A stretch of DNA of 64,000 bases from contig NZ_RRCM01000001.1 of the NCBI RefSeq assembly GCF_003862485.1, positions 169,124 through 233,123 of the forward strand, written 5' to 3'. Below the pieces are notes generated by a model. That model made no database searches. It was not told where the DNA came from and was given only the letters and a program-made list of their open reading frames with translations. A program made the position numbers and the translations under genes. Each line of letters starts with the position of its first letter. The first letter of the stretch is position 1. Shown one piece after another: positions 42,816 to 51,200 of this stretch. Source of the DNA: Lachnoanaerobaculum orale (GTDB lineage: Bacteria; Bacillota; Clostridia; Lachnospirales; Lachnospiraceae).

Positions 42816-43535
42816 ATGGAAATAATATGCTATTTATCCAGTGGATATCCTACAATAGAGTCAAGTATTGAGGTTGCAAATGATTATGCAAAGGCCGGAT
42901 GTAAAATTATTGAAGTAGATTTTCCTTCAAGAGATCCGTACTTGGAGGGAGAATATATAGCAGATAGAATGAAAAAGGCACTGGAAAACTGTGATGATTA
43001 TAATAAATATATGGACTTTATAGTTAGTCTAAAAAGAAATTTGCCTGATGTAAAACTTCTTGTATTAGCTTATGAAAATACAGTAGAAGAAATTGGAGTA
43101 GATAAGTTTATAAGGTTTTGCTTAGATAACGATTTAAAAGATATATTGCTTGTAGGATTGAAGGATGATACTATAAAGAATAAGATTATATCTGCAGGCT
43201 TATTGGTTTCATGCTATGTACAATTCCATCTTCCGGAAGAAGAAATTGACCTTGCCAAGAGATCAAATGGATTTGTATATTTACAAGCAAAACCTTATAT
43301 AGACCAGATATTACATCCTAAATATAAGACTTTGAAAGATGCGATAGGATACTTGAGAGAACTGGGTATAGACAGACCTATTTACTGTGGGGTAGGAGTA
43401 CATGAACCAAAAGATGTTACTACTGTAAAAGAAGCAGGTGGAGATGCAGCTTTTGTTGGTAGCGCAATCTTAAAATTACACGATGATAGAAATGCTATGA
43501 TGGAAAAGATAAAGGAATTTAAGGCTATGTGCTAA
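42816..43535 (+). CDS. TrpA-like TIM-barrel protein
   Basis: 239 residues resembling tryptophan synthase alpha but not in a trp operon. TrpA's catalytic Glu49 corresponds to Glu33 and its Asp56 to Asp40 in IIEVDFPSRDPYLEGE, while catalytic Asp60 is replaced by Glu44. The C-terminal phosphate site is kept (YCGVGVHEPKDVTTVKEAGGDAAFVGSAILK). A phosphate-bearing substrate and a retro-aldol reaction like that on indole-glycerol phosphate are therefore plausible. It follows the dehydrogenase gene with no gap. The real TrpA function is unlikely since no trpB or other trp gene is near. Confidence 0.82.
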   Translation: MEIICYLSSGYPTIESSIEVANDYAKAGCKIIEVDFPSRDPYLEGEYIADRMKKALENCDDYNKYMDFIVSLKRNLPDVKLLVLAYENTVEEIGVDKFIRFCLDNDLKDILLVGLKDDTIKNKIISAGLLVSCYVQFHLPEEEIDLAKRSNGFVYLQAKPYIDQILHPKYKTLKDAIGYLRELGIDRPIYCGVGVHEPKDVTTVKEAGGDAAFVGSAILKLHDDRNAMMEKIKEFKAMC

Positions 43536-43605
43536 ATAATGACTTGATGTTATAATCCGGTTATATTGTGATTTTAGCCTGTGGTAAGAAAAGAGGTATA
43601 CAGAT

Positions 43606-44340
43606 TTGATATTAGAAGATAAATCGCCAAAGTATTTTATAGTAAAGAAAGCGATAGTTGAAAATATTGACAATGATTTATATCATTCTAATGAGGCGAT
43701 ACCAAGTGAGAAGAAACTTATGGAATTGTATAATGTAAGTAGGATTACCATAAGAAAAGCCATTGATGAGTTGGTAACAGAAGGATACCTTTATAAAATA
43801 CAGGGTAAGGGTACTTATGTTAAGGCCGATGAGGGTAGCAATAATTTGTTTTCTATTACAAGTAGCACCGAAGATGTGCAAAAAATGGGAATGACACCGA
43901 GCAAGAAAACGAAAATAAGCAGAATAGAATTTGCGTCTCCTAAACGTGCAAAGGCTTTAGAAATATCGACTGATGATAAAGTTGAGGTTATTGGAAGAAT
44001 TTCATATGCAAATTTGGAACCTTTAAATTATACAATAGCATTTTTGCCTGAAAAGATATTTCCAGGATTGATAGAATATGATCTTGAACATGAATCTTTG
44101 TATAAGCTTATCAATGACCGGTATAGTGTAAGGATTACAAAGGCCAGACGAACTATAGAAGCAGTTTTGGCAAAGGATGAAATAGCAAAATACCTTGAGC
44201 TTGAAGAAGGAATGCCGGTTATCTTATTCAGATGTGTTACATATGGTATTGTAAATGGAAAAGAGATTCCTATAGAGTATTTTAAATGTTATTACAGGAC
44301 TGATAAATATAAATTTTATATAGATCAAATAAGGCAATAG
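43606..44340 (+). CDS. GntR-family regulator, HutC/UTRA subfamily
   Basis: 244 residues initiated at TTG, 9 bases after AAGAGG. The N-terminal winged helix (about 10-75: EAIPSEKKLMELYNVSRITIRKAIDELVTEGYLYKIQGKGTYV) is followed by a UTRA ligand domain (FLPEKIFPGLIEYDL, YSVRITKARRTIEAVLAKDEIAKYLELEEGMPVILFRCVTY, IPIEYFKCYYR). It is the last gene of the nucleoside-type cluster and probably its repressor; UTRA domains usually bind sugar phosphates or small acids. A possible -10 (TATAAT, 43551-43556) gives it its own promoter. Confidence 0.9.
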   Translation: MILEDKSPKYFIVKKAIVENIDNDLYHSNEAIPSEKKLMELYNVSRITIRKAIDELVTEGYLYKIQGKGTYVKADEGSNNLFSITSSTEDVQKMGMTPSKKTKISRIEFASPKRAKALEISTDDKVEVIGRISYANLEPLNYTIAFLPEKIFPGLIEYDLEHESLYKLINDRYSVRITKARRTIEAVLAKDEIAKYLELEEGMPVILFRCVTYGIVNGKEIPIEYFKCYYRTDKYKFYIDQIRQ

Positions 44341-44347
44341 TTTAAAT

Positions 44348-44379
44348 TAAAAGCTGTCACAAAGTGTGCCGGCTTTTTT
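44348..44379 (+). terminator. Terminator after the GntR/UTRA gene
   Basis: AAAAGCTGTCACA pairs, with one mismatch and one wobble, with TGTGCCGGCTTTTTT. It closes the nucleoside-type island. Confidence 0.65.
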
Positions 44380-44441
44380 TAGTTAATAATTTTGGAGTAA
44401 TAAAATTTGTATATGTGGTACTGATATAAAAAGATTGGATA

Positions 44442-44470
44442 TTGACTTTTATATTATAAGTTCATAGAAT
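44442..44470 (+). promoter_or_regulatory. Promoter of the GntR/FCD regulator gene
   Basis: TTGACT (44442-44447), a 17-base spacer and TAGAAT (44465-44470). Confidence 0.6.
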
Positions 44471-44589
44471 TTTAGTAAATTAAGTATATAAGAGTTTTTA
44501 CTGATATATTTGATTAGAATTAAAAAAAGTTTATTAAGACAAAAAGATTTAAAATATATTTGTGTTAATTTGTTGTGAAAGGTATGATA

Positions 44590-45276
44590 ATGTTGGACGA
44601 TAATAAAATATATACTGCTGAAGAAGTATATAAGAGTATTTTAAAAAGAATTATAAAATTAGAACTGGAGCCGGGGCAGCTTATTAGTGAAAATCAAATG
44701 TGTATAGATTATGGAGTATCAAGGTCTATAATAAGAAATGCATTTACAAAATTGGCGCAACTAAAGTTTGTAGAGGTAAGACCGCAAAGAGGCACTTACG
44801 TTACACAGATAGACTTAAATTATATATCAGATTTACTAATGCTTAGAACGGCAGTTGAAAAAGAGGTCATATATGAGATGTTTACTAAACTTGATGAATC
44901 GGCAAGACTCGAATTGGTAAAGAAACTGGAAAAGAATATAGAAGAGGAAGAAAAATATATAGACGAAAGAACCTATTCGCGCAAGTTTGGTATACTTGAC
45001 AGTGAGTTTCATAAAACTATGATTGATAGTGTAAACAGATATGCATTAGTGATAATTTTAAGTGATATTATGCTTCATATATCAAGATGGAGAAATTTTG
45101 ATGTAAAGTTTGCAAATCGTATTCATGAGTTGGTGGAAGAACATAAGAATATAGTAAATGGAATAAAGAGTAATGACCTATACAAGGCGCAGGAGTGCAT
45201 GGCTGCCCATTTGGAAACAATTACAGATATATATGAAAGTGCAATAAAGCAATATCCCAGATATTTTATATCTTGA
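44590..45276 (+). CDS. GntR-family regulator, FadR/FCD subfamily
   Basis: 228 residues from the ATG at 44590, 7 bases after AAAGG; GTG 44575 and ATG 44584 are upstream alternatives. The N-terminal winged helix reads LEPGQLISENQMCIDYGVSRSIIRNAFTKLAQLKFVEVRPQRGTYV, and the C-terminal all-helical FCD domain carries the usual metal-site residues (FGILDSEFHKTMIDS ... HELVEEHKNIVNGIKSNDLYKAQECMAAHL). It precedes the 2-hydroxyacyl-CoA dehydratase operon. FadR-type operators are TNGT-N-ACNA palindromes, and the CTTGTATAC palindromes before 45591 and 51241 fit it well. Confidence 0.9.
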   Translation: MLDDNKIYTAEEVYKSILKRIIKLELEPGQLISENQMCIDYGVSRSIIRNAFTKLAQLKFVEVRPQRGTYVTQIDLNYISDLLMLRTAVEKEVIYEMFTKLDESARLELVKKLEKNIEEEEKYIDERTYSRKFGILDSEFHKTMIDSVNRYALVIILSDIMLHISRWRNFDVKFANRIHELVEEHKNIVNGIKSNDLYKAQECMAAHLETITDIYESAIKQYPRYFIS

Positions 45277-45386
45277 AAATTTGAAAATGGTAAAGAACAG
45301 AATTTTAATAAACTTTATTATTTTAGTAAAGAATTACATATATAATTACAAAAATATTATAATATAGTAACTAAAAATAAAATTGA

Positions 45387-45402
45387 TATACAAGTTATAC
45401 AA
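45387..45402 (+). promoter_or_regulatory. Weak candidate GntR half-site cluster
   Basis: TATACAAGTTATACAA contains two TATACAA half-sites in direct order, in the same gap as the stronger operator at 45554. The remaining 45.28-45.55 kb is very AT-rich and shows nothing else I can support. Confidence 0.3.
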
Positions 45403-45553
45403 TAAGAAAGTTAGAAAAATAGAAAATATAAAAAATAAACAAAAAAATACGTGCAAGTATATTAATAATACATATTTACAAAAATAATAAAAATTGATAA
45501 TATTATAACATAGATATCAATTTAAATATGTTGATATAATTATTTTGTAATCA

Positions 45554-45573
45554 CTTGTATACTAGTAGACAAG
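45554..45573 (+). promoter_or_regulatory. Candidate FCD-GntR operator before the dehydratase operon
   Basis: CTTGTATACTAGTAGACAAG is an inverted repeat with 9 of 10 positions matched. It overlaps the probable -10 region (a TTGATA at 45531 could be the -35) and ends 17 bases before the first start codon. It shares CTTGTATAC with the site at 51201. Confidence 0.62.
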
Positions 45574-45590
45574 ATATAAAGGAGAAATTT

Positions 45591-46361
45591 ATGTACACAT
45601 TAGGTGTTGATATCGGATCAACTACTTCAAAGGCTGTAATATTGGAGGATGGAGAAAACATAGTAGCTTCTTCAATAGTTGTAGCAACTGTGGGAACAGC
45701 CGGTGTAGAAGAAGCTGTAAAAAATGTACTAAACTCTTCAAAACTGGAATTAAAAGATATTAAGTCGGTAGTTGCTACAGGTTATGGAAGAATGAACTAC
45801 GATTTGGCTGATTATAAAGTCAGTGAGTTGACGTGCCACGCGCTTGGAGTACATAAAGAGTTTCCTAATGTCAGAACGGTAATAGATATCGGTGGACAGG
45901 ATGCGAAAGTAATATCACTTGCAGCTAACGGTAAAATGACAAATTTTGTTATGAATGATAAATGCGCTGCAGGAACCGGAAGATTTCTTGATGTGATGGC
46001 TAATATTCTTAATCTTCAAATAGACGAGTTGGAGATTGAGGCGTTAAAATCTGATAATCCTGCAAATATATCAAGTACATGTACAGTTTTTGCGGAGTCG
46101 GAGGTTATATCTCAGCTTGCTACAGGAAGGAATATCCCGGATTTGGTAGCCGGAATATGTAAATCTGTTGCGATAAGAGTTGCCGCTTTAGCTAAGAGAG
46201 TCGGAATAGTTGAAGAAGTATGTATGAGTGGCGGTGTAGCTAAAAACTCAGGTGTTAGAAATGCTATGAGTAAAGAACTTGGTGTAGATATAGTGTTTAG
46301 TAAGAACGCTCAACTTATGGGAGCACTTGGAGCCGCAATATACGGCTTTAAAAAGTCATAA
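45591..46361 (+). CDS. 2-hydroxyacyl-CoA dehydratase activator (HadI/FldI/HgdC type)
   Basis: 256 residues, ASKHA ATPase fold: LGVDIGSTTSKAVILE, VIDIGGQDAKVISL and CMSGGVAKNSGVRNAM. The bridging [4Fe-4S] cysteines are Cys125 (NDKCAAGTGRF) and Cys164 (SSTCTVFAESEVIS). As a homodimer it uses ATP hydrolysis to drive one electron into the dehydratase. AAAGGAG precedes the ATG. It is the first gene of the operon activator-subunit-subunit-carrier-CoA-transferase. Confidence 0.94.
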   Translation: MYTLGVDIGSTTSKAVILEDGENIVASSIVVATVGTAGVEEAVKNVLNSSKLELKDIKSVVATGYGRMNYDLADYKVSELTCHALGVHKEFPNVRTVIDIGGQDAKVISLAANGKMTNFVMNDKCAAGTGRFLDVMANILNLQIDELEIEALKSDNPANISSTCTVFAESEVISQLATGRNIPDLVAGICKSVAIRVAALAKRVGIVEEVCMSGGVAKNSGVRNAMSKELGVDIVFSKNAQLMGALGAAIYGFKKS

Positions 46362-46391
46362 ATTTTTATATTAAAAAGTAGGAGGAAACCA

Positions 46392-47621
46392 GTGGAAGAA
46401 GCTAAAAAACAAAAGCCTACTATAGATCCAAACAGTGCAAAAGCCAGATTGGGTAAGATAGCAGCAAAGGCATACAGTGACTGCGTAGAGGCTAAAAAGC
46501 GAGGCGAATTGGTAGGATGGTGCGCAAGTAACTTTCCGGTAGAGATTCCTGAAACATTAGGATTATATGTATGTTATCCTGAAAATCAGGCAGCCGGAAT
46601 TGCAGCCAGAGGTGGTGGAGAACGAATGTGTAGTGAGAGTGAAGGCGATGGATATTCTAATGATATATGCGCATATGCCAGAATATCTCTTGCATATATG
46701 AAGCTTAAGGAAGCACCGGAACAAGATATGCCACAACCGGATTTCGTTCTATGTTGTAATAATATATGTAACTGTATGATTAAATGGTATGAGAACATTG
46801 CTAAAGAATTGAATATTCCTATGATTATGATAGATATTCCTTTTAATCCTGATTATGAAGTTTCAGAGGCAATGACAGCTTATATCAGAAATCAATTCTG
46901 GGATGCAATACATCAATTAGAGGAGATTACAGGTAAAAAGTGGAGTAATGAAAGATACGAAGAGGTAAGAAAGATATCAGGCAGAAGCTCCAGGGCTTGG
47001 CTTGAGGCAACTGCTACAGCTAAGTATTCACCGTCACCATTTAACGGATTTGATTTATTAAATCATATGGCTGTTATGGTTACAGCCAGAGGAAAGCTTG
47101 AAGCGGCAGAGGCAATGGAGACTTTGCTTAAAGAGTATAAAGAAAATCATGAAAAAGGTGAGTCTACATTTAAGGGTGAAGAAAAATACAGAATTATGTT
47201 TGAAGGTATAGCATGTTGGCCATGGCTTCGTGCTACAGCAACCGGACTTAAGAGTCGTGGAATAAATATGGTTACAACCATATATGCTGACGCTTTCGGA
47301 TTTATTTATGATGACTTTGACGGAATGTGCAGGGCATATGCAAATGTTCCTAACTGTATGAATATAGAACATGCAAGAGATAAGAGAACAAAGCTTTGTA
47401 AAGATAACAGTGTTGAAGGACTTCTTGTACATACAAACAGATCCTGTAAACTTTGGTCGGGATTTATGTCTGAGATGAGCAGACAAATCGGTGAGGAGTG
47501 TGGAATTCCTGTTGTAAGTTTTGATGGAGATCAGGCTGATCCAAGAAACTTCTCTGAAGCTCAATATGATACAAGAGTTCAAGGTCTGACAGAAATTATG
47601 GAAGTAAATAAGGAAATTTAA
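46392..47621 (+). CDS. 2-hydroxyacyl-CoA dehydratase subunit (HadB/FldB type)
   Basis: 409 residues from a GTG at 46392, behind AGGAGGAAACCA. Cysteine-rich iron-sulfur region LCCNNICNCMIKWYE and conserved VGWCASNFPVEIPETLGLYVCYPENQAAGIAARGG, YRIMFEGIACWPWLR and VSFDGDQADPRNFSEAQYDTRVQG. The last stretches and GWCASNFP resemble the aromatic phenyllactyl-CoA enzyme FldB as I remember it more than the leucine-type HadB, so an aryl-lactyl substrate is possible. It dehydrates a (R)-2-hydroxyacyl-CoA to the 2-enoyl-CoA through a ketyl radical. Confidence 0.92.
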   Translation: MEEAKKQKPTIDPNSAKARLGKIAAKAYSDCVEAKKRGELVGWCASNFPVEIPETLGLYVCYPENQAAGIAARGGGERMCSESEGDGYSNDICAYARISLAYMKLKEAPEQDMPQPDFVLCCNNICNCMIKWYENIAKELNIPMIMIDIPFNPDYEVSEAMTAYIRNQFWDAIHQLEEITGKKWSNERYEEVRKISGRSSRAWLEATATAKYSPSPFNGFDLLNHMAVMVTARGKLEAAEAMETLLKEYKENHEKGESTFKGEEKYRIMFEGIACWPWLRATATGLKSRGINMVTTIYADAFGFIYDDFDGMCRAYANVPNCMNIEHARDKRTKLCKDNSVEGLLVHTNRSCKLWSGFMSEMSRQIGEECGIPVVSFDGDQADPRNFSEAQYDTRVQGLTEIMEVNKEI

Positions 47622-47632
47622 GGGGGGAGACT

Positions 47633-48739
47633 ATGTGGCATTGTTTAGAAACTTTAAAAAAGGTTAGTGTGTCTCCAAAGGAACAGCTCGACAAATATCT
47701 TTCAGAAGGAAAGAAAGTTATAGCTGTTGCACCTGTATATACACCAGAGGAGATAATTCATGCTTTTGGATTTGTACCGATGGGAGTATGGGGAGCGGAT
47801 ATTGAAATAAATGAGTCAAAGAAATATTATCCTGCATTTATTTGCTCAATAATGCAGACTGTATTGGAACTTGGAATAAAAGGAAAATATTCCGGAGTAA
47901 GTGCAATAGTAGTTCCGTCACTTTGCGATTCGCTTAAAACTTTAGGACAAAACTGGAAATATGCAGTGAAAGATATTCCGTTTATACCGATGACTTACCC
48001 ACAAAACAGAAAACCCGATTATGCGGTTGATTTTACTGTTGAAATGTATAAGAGAGTAATAAATGACCTGGAGAATATCACAGGTGAAAAGTTTGATGAG
48101 AGTAAACTTAAAAAAACATATGAAATCTATAATGAACATAATAGGGTAATGAGAGAATTCTCAAAGATTTCAGAAGATTATGAAGTATCTGCAGCAGACA
48201 GAAGTGCAGTGTTTAAGAGTGCATGGTTTATGCTTAAAGAAGAGCATACAGGACTTGTTAAGGAACTTATCGAGCTTATTAAAAAAGAAGGAAAGATTTC
48301 TAAGAAGCTGAGAGTTTACACAACAGGTATATTGGCTGATGCACCGGATTTACTTAATATATTTGACAGTAATAATCTGCAGATAGTAGGTGATGATATA
48401 GCATATGAATCAAGACAATATAGAACAGACATTACAAATGGAAATGATTTATATGCTTTAGCAAAGAAATTTTCAGAAATGGATAATTGTTCACTGCTGT
48501 ATGACAGAGATAAAAAAAGAGTAAGCTTTATAATTGAAGAAGCTAAGAAGAAAAAAGCAGATGGTATAGTAGTTCTTATGACTAAATTCTGCGATCCTGA
48601 AGAATTTGATTATGTGCCAATAAAGAGAGCGGCAGATGAGGCAGGTATTCCACATATAAATATAGAAGTGGACAGACAAATGAAAAATTATCAGCAAGCA
48701 AATACTATGTTACAAACATTTGCAGATATGTTGATTTAG
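47633..48739 (+). CDS. 2-hydroxyacyl-CoA dehydratase second subunit (HadC/FldC type)
   Basis: 368 residues, partner of the preceding subunit. Conserved features are VIAVAPVYTPEEIIHAFGFVPMGVWGADIEI, ICSIMQTVLELG, VVPSLCDSLKTLGQNW and FVPMTYPQNR-like text, with cysteines able to hold the second iron-sulfur cluster (FICSIMQ, VPSLCDS, MTKFCDPEEFD). Starts 11 bases after the first subunit behind AAGGGGGGAGACT. Confidence 0.92.
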   Translation: MWHCLETLKKVSVSPKEQLDKYLSEGKKVIAVAPVYTPEEIIHAFGFVPMGVWGADIEINESKKYYPAFICSIMQTVLELGIKGKYSGVSAIVVPSLCDSLKTLGQNWKYAVKDIPFIPMTYPQNRKPDYAVDFTVEMYKRVINDLENITGEKFDESKLKKTYEIYNEHNRVMREFSKISEDYEVSAADRSAVFKSAWFMLKEEHTGLVKELIELIKKEGKISKKLRVYTTGILADAPDLLNIFDSNNLQIVGDDIAYESRQYRTDITNGNDLYALAKKFSEMDNCSLLYDRDKKRVSFIIEEAKKKKADGIVVLMTKFCDPEEFDYVPIKRAADEAGIPHINIEVDRQMKNYQQANTMLQTFADMLI

Positions 48740-48749
48740 GAGGAACATC

Positions 48750-49904
48750 ATGATTAATAAGGACAAAATGCCTGTGGTGATAGGCGTAGCATTCGTATGG
48801 TTTACAACTCAGTTTGGTGGCGGTTTTGCATCAGGAAACCAGTTGAGAGCATTCTTTTTGAACTTCGGAATATGGGCATTTGTAACCTGTATTCTTACTC
48901 AAGCAATCGGTGCATTCTATCAGTGGTATGCACTTAAATATGCTAAGAAACATGAATTATACAACTATGCAAGTTTCAATAAGAGCTTCTATAGATTTAA
49001 TGATAAATTCGGAAAAAAGGCCGGAGATGTTTTGGCTGTAGTTTTCAGTACATTATATGAATTGGTTTATATAGTAACCATTTGTGTAGCACCTGCAGCA
49101 GCTTTTGCAACCGGTGTAGCTACAATGGAAAAGTCCTTTGGAATTCATCATTGGATCGGAACAATATTTACAGGCTTATTTATCTTTATTGTTGCTGTTT
49201 ACGGTACAAATGTTGTTAGAAAAGTGGCATCAACACTTTCAGTTTTAATAGTTGCAGGATTATTTCTTGTTTATATACCTAATATTATTATGCAGTGGGG
49301 AGATATAATGTCAAATCTTTCAGCAGAGATTGCAAATCCTGCACCTGTCGGACCTGCTTTGATAAAGGGTATTGTATATGCCGCATTCCAGTTGGGTGCA
49401 ATAGGTTTGCTTGTACAGCATGCTAAACCTTTTGATTCTCATCATTTGGCAAGGACATCAATGGTATACGGATTTTTTGTAAACGGTTTTATATGCTTAC
49501 TTGCAGTTCTTGGGCTTACAGCTATTATAAATGAACCTGATTTTGCTAAGGAATCTATTCCTCTTATTATCCTTGTAAATAAAGGATTTGCACCTGATAT
49601 CTTAAGACCTATGATTTCAATACTTATTGTTTTAGGTTCTGTATCAACCGCAGTAAATATGATTGCCGGAATGAGCAACAGAATTTGTTCATCTATTGAT
49701 AAGAATTTTGATCCTAATAATAAACCGGGTGTAAATGTTATTGTTGTTACATTAGTATGTACATTACTTGCATTCTTTATTGCACAGTTAGGTTTAAACA
49801 AGATAGTTGCAGTTGGATATAAGTATTTAGGTTATCTTACAATACCTGTAATTATGATACCTTATCTTATTCATATGGCTGTTACAAAGTTTGATGAAGA
49901 GTAA
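48750..49904 (+). CDS. YkvI-family membrane transporter
   Basis: 384 residues with about 10-11 membrane segments. The N-terminus FVWFTTQFGGGFASGNQLRAFFLNFGIWAF, with a broken first helix (GGGFASG), resembles YkvI and the wider amino-acid/Na+ symporter (APC) superfamily. Located inside the dehydratase operon between the dehydratase and the CoA-transferase genes, it most likely imports the amino acid or 2-hydroxy acid, or exports the reduced acid. The substrate is inferred from position only. Confidence 0.82.
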   Translation: MINKDKMPVVIGVAFVWFTTQFGGGFASGNQLRAFFLNFGIWAFVTCILTQAIGAFYQWYALKYAKKHELYNYASFNKSFYRFNDKFGKKAGDVLAVVFSTLYELVYIVTICVAPAAAFATGVATMEKSFGIHHWIGTIFTGLFIFIVAVYGTNVVRKVASTLSVLIVAGLFLVYIPNIIMQWGDIMSNLSAEIANPAPVGPALIKGIVYAAFQLGAIGLLVQHAKPFDSHHLARTSMVYGFFVNGFICLLAVLGLTAIINEPDFAKESIPLIILVNKGFAPDILRPMISILIVLGSVSTAVNMIAGMSNRICSSIDKNFDPNNKPGVNVIVVTLVCTLLAFFIAQLGLNKIVAVGYKYLGYLTIPVIMIPYLIHMAVTKFDEE

Positions 49905-49924
49905 ATTAAAAAGGGAGAAGAAAG

Positions 49925-51157
49925 ATGAGTAAACCTTTAGAGGGCGTGAAAGTAGTTGAGTTGGCAACATTTATTGCAGCTTCAACATCAGGAAGATTTA
50001 TGGCTGATTTGGGCGCCGATGTTATAAAAATTGAATCAGCAAAAGGAGATCCGCTAAGATATACAGCACCAAGTGAGGGCAGACCTCTTGATATGTATGA
50101 GAATACAACATGGGATCTTGAAAACGGAAATAAAAGATGTATTTCTTTGGATATGAGAAACCCTGAGGCAAAGGAAGCATTTTTTAAACTTCTGGACACT
50201 GCAGATGTACTTATAACAAACTGGAGAGTACAGGCACTTGAGAGAGCAGGTTTAGACTATGAAACACTTAAGAAGAGATATCCTAAGCTTGTTTATGCTA
50301 TTTGTACAGGATATGGAGAGTTCGGACCTGATAAGGACCTTCCGGGATTTGACTTTACAGCATTCTTTGCAAGAGGTGGATACCTTGATTCCCTAAGACA
50401 AAAGGGAAGCGTTCCTATGAATGTAGTACCGGGACTTGGAGATCATAATGTCGGAATGAATCTTGTTGCAGGAATTCTTGCAGCATTATATCAGGCAAAA
50501 GTTAAGGGCGTTGGTGAAAAAGTAGAGACATCACTGTTTGAGAGTGCAATTTTCAATTTTGGAATGATGATTCAAGCATCGAACTATGAAGGAATAGCAC
50601 AAAACTATCCCATAGATGTAAGAGAAAGTGCCAATCCTTTCAATGCAGCCTGGAGAACAAAGGATGAAAGATTTATCCAAACATGTATGCCTGACTACAA
50701 TACTTATTATAAGAAATTTATGGCAGCTATCGGCAGAGAAGATTTGGTAGAAAGCGATAAGTATTTCCCGGTTCAAAGCTTACAGGCTAATAAACTTGGA
50801 ACAGAAGTATATGATATTGTAATGGAAGCTATCAATAAGAATGACATGGAGTATTGGAGAACAGTATTTACAGAGGCTGATATTCCGTTTGCATTAGCAC
50901 AAAACTGGATGGAAATCAGAAATGATAAGCAGGCTGAGGCAAACAATTGTTTTTATGATATGACATATGAAAATGGAAATACAAGACGATTGGTTAGACT
51001 TCCTGTAAAGTTTACAGAGATGGGAGTACCTGATTATAAGAGAGGTCCGCTTATCGGTGAGAACGGAAGAGAGGTACTGAAAGAAATAGGCTATAGCGAT
51101 TCTGATGTAGATAAGCTCATAGATACTAATGCTCTGTACATCTGGGAAAAAAAGTAA
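49925..51157 (+). CDS. Class III (CaiB/BaiF) CoA-transferase, HadA/FldA type
   Basis: 410 residues. N-terminal LEGVKVVELATFIAASTSGRFMADLGADVIKIESAKGDPLRY and WDLENGNKRCISLDMRNPEAKEAFFKLLDTADVLITNWR are typical; the catalytic aspartate is probably that in PGFDFTAFFARGGYL. It would move CoA from the enoyl- or acyl-CoA product to the incoming 2-hydroxy acid, making the dehydratase substrate. It is the last gene of the first transcription unit and is followed by a strong terminator. Confidence 0.92.
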   Translation: MSKPLEGVKVVELATFIAASTSGRFMADLGADVIKIESAKGDPLRYTAPSEGRPLDMYENTTWDLENGNKRCISLDMRNPEAKEAFFKLLDTADVLITNWRVQALERAGLDYETLKKRYPKLVYAICTGYGEFGPDKDLPGFDFTAFFARGGYLDSLRQKGSVPMNVVPGLGDHNVGMNLVAGILAALYQAKVKGVGEKVETSLFESAIFNFGMMIQASNYEGIAQNYPIDVRESANPFNAAWRTKDERFIQTCMPDYNTYYKKFMAAIGREDLVESDKYFPVQSLQANKLGTEVYDIVMEAINKNDMEYWRTVFTEADIPFALAQNWMEIRNDKQAEANNCFYDMTYENGNTRRLVRLPVKFTEMGVPDYKRGPLIGENGREVLKEIGYSDSDVDKLIDTNALYIWEKK

Positions 51158-51163
51158 AAAAGC

Positions 51164-51189
51164 AAAAAAGGACTTTATAGTCCTTTTTT
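51164..51189 (+). terminator. Terminator after the CoA-transferase gene
   Basis: A perfect 11-base stem, AAAAAAGGACT (51164-51174) with AGTCCTTTTTT (51179-51189), around a TTAT loop. Confidence 0.92.
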
Positions 51190-51200
51190 AGCTCAATTTA

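Noticed and set aside
42816-43535. Genuine tryptophan synthase alpha subunit.
   Set aside because: No trpB or other trp gene nearby, the Asp60 position is Glu, and the gene sits in a nucleoside-type operon.
45277-45553. Possible origin, CRISPR or small RNA in the long AT-rich gap.
   Set aside because: No regular repeats, no DnaA-box cluster and no stable stem were found; only GntR-like half-sites are supportable.
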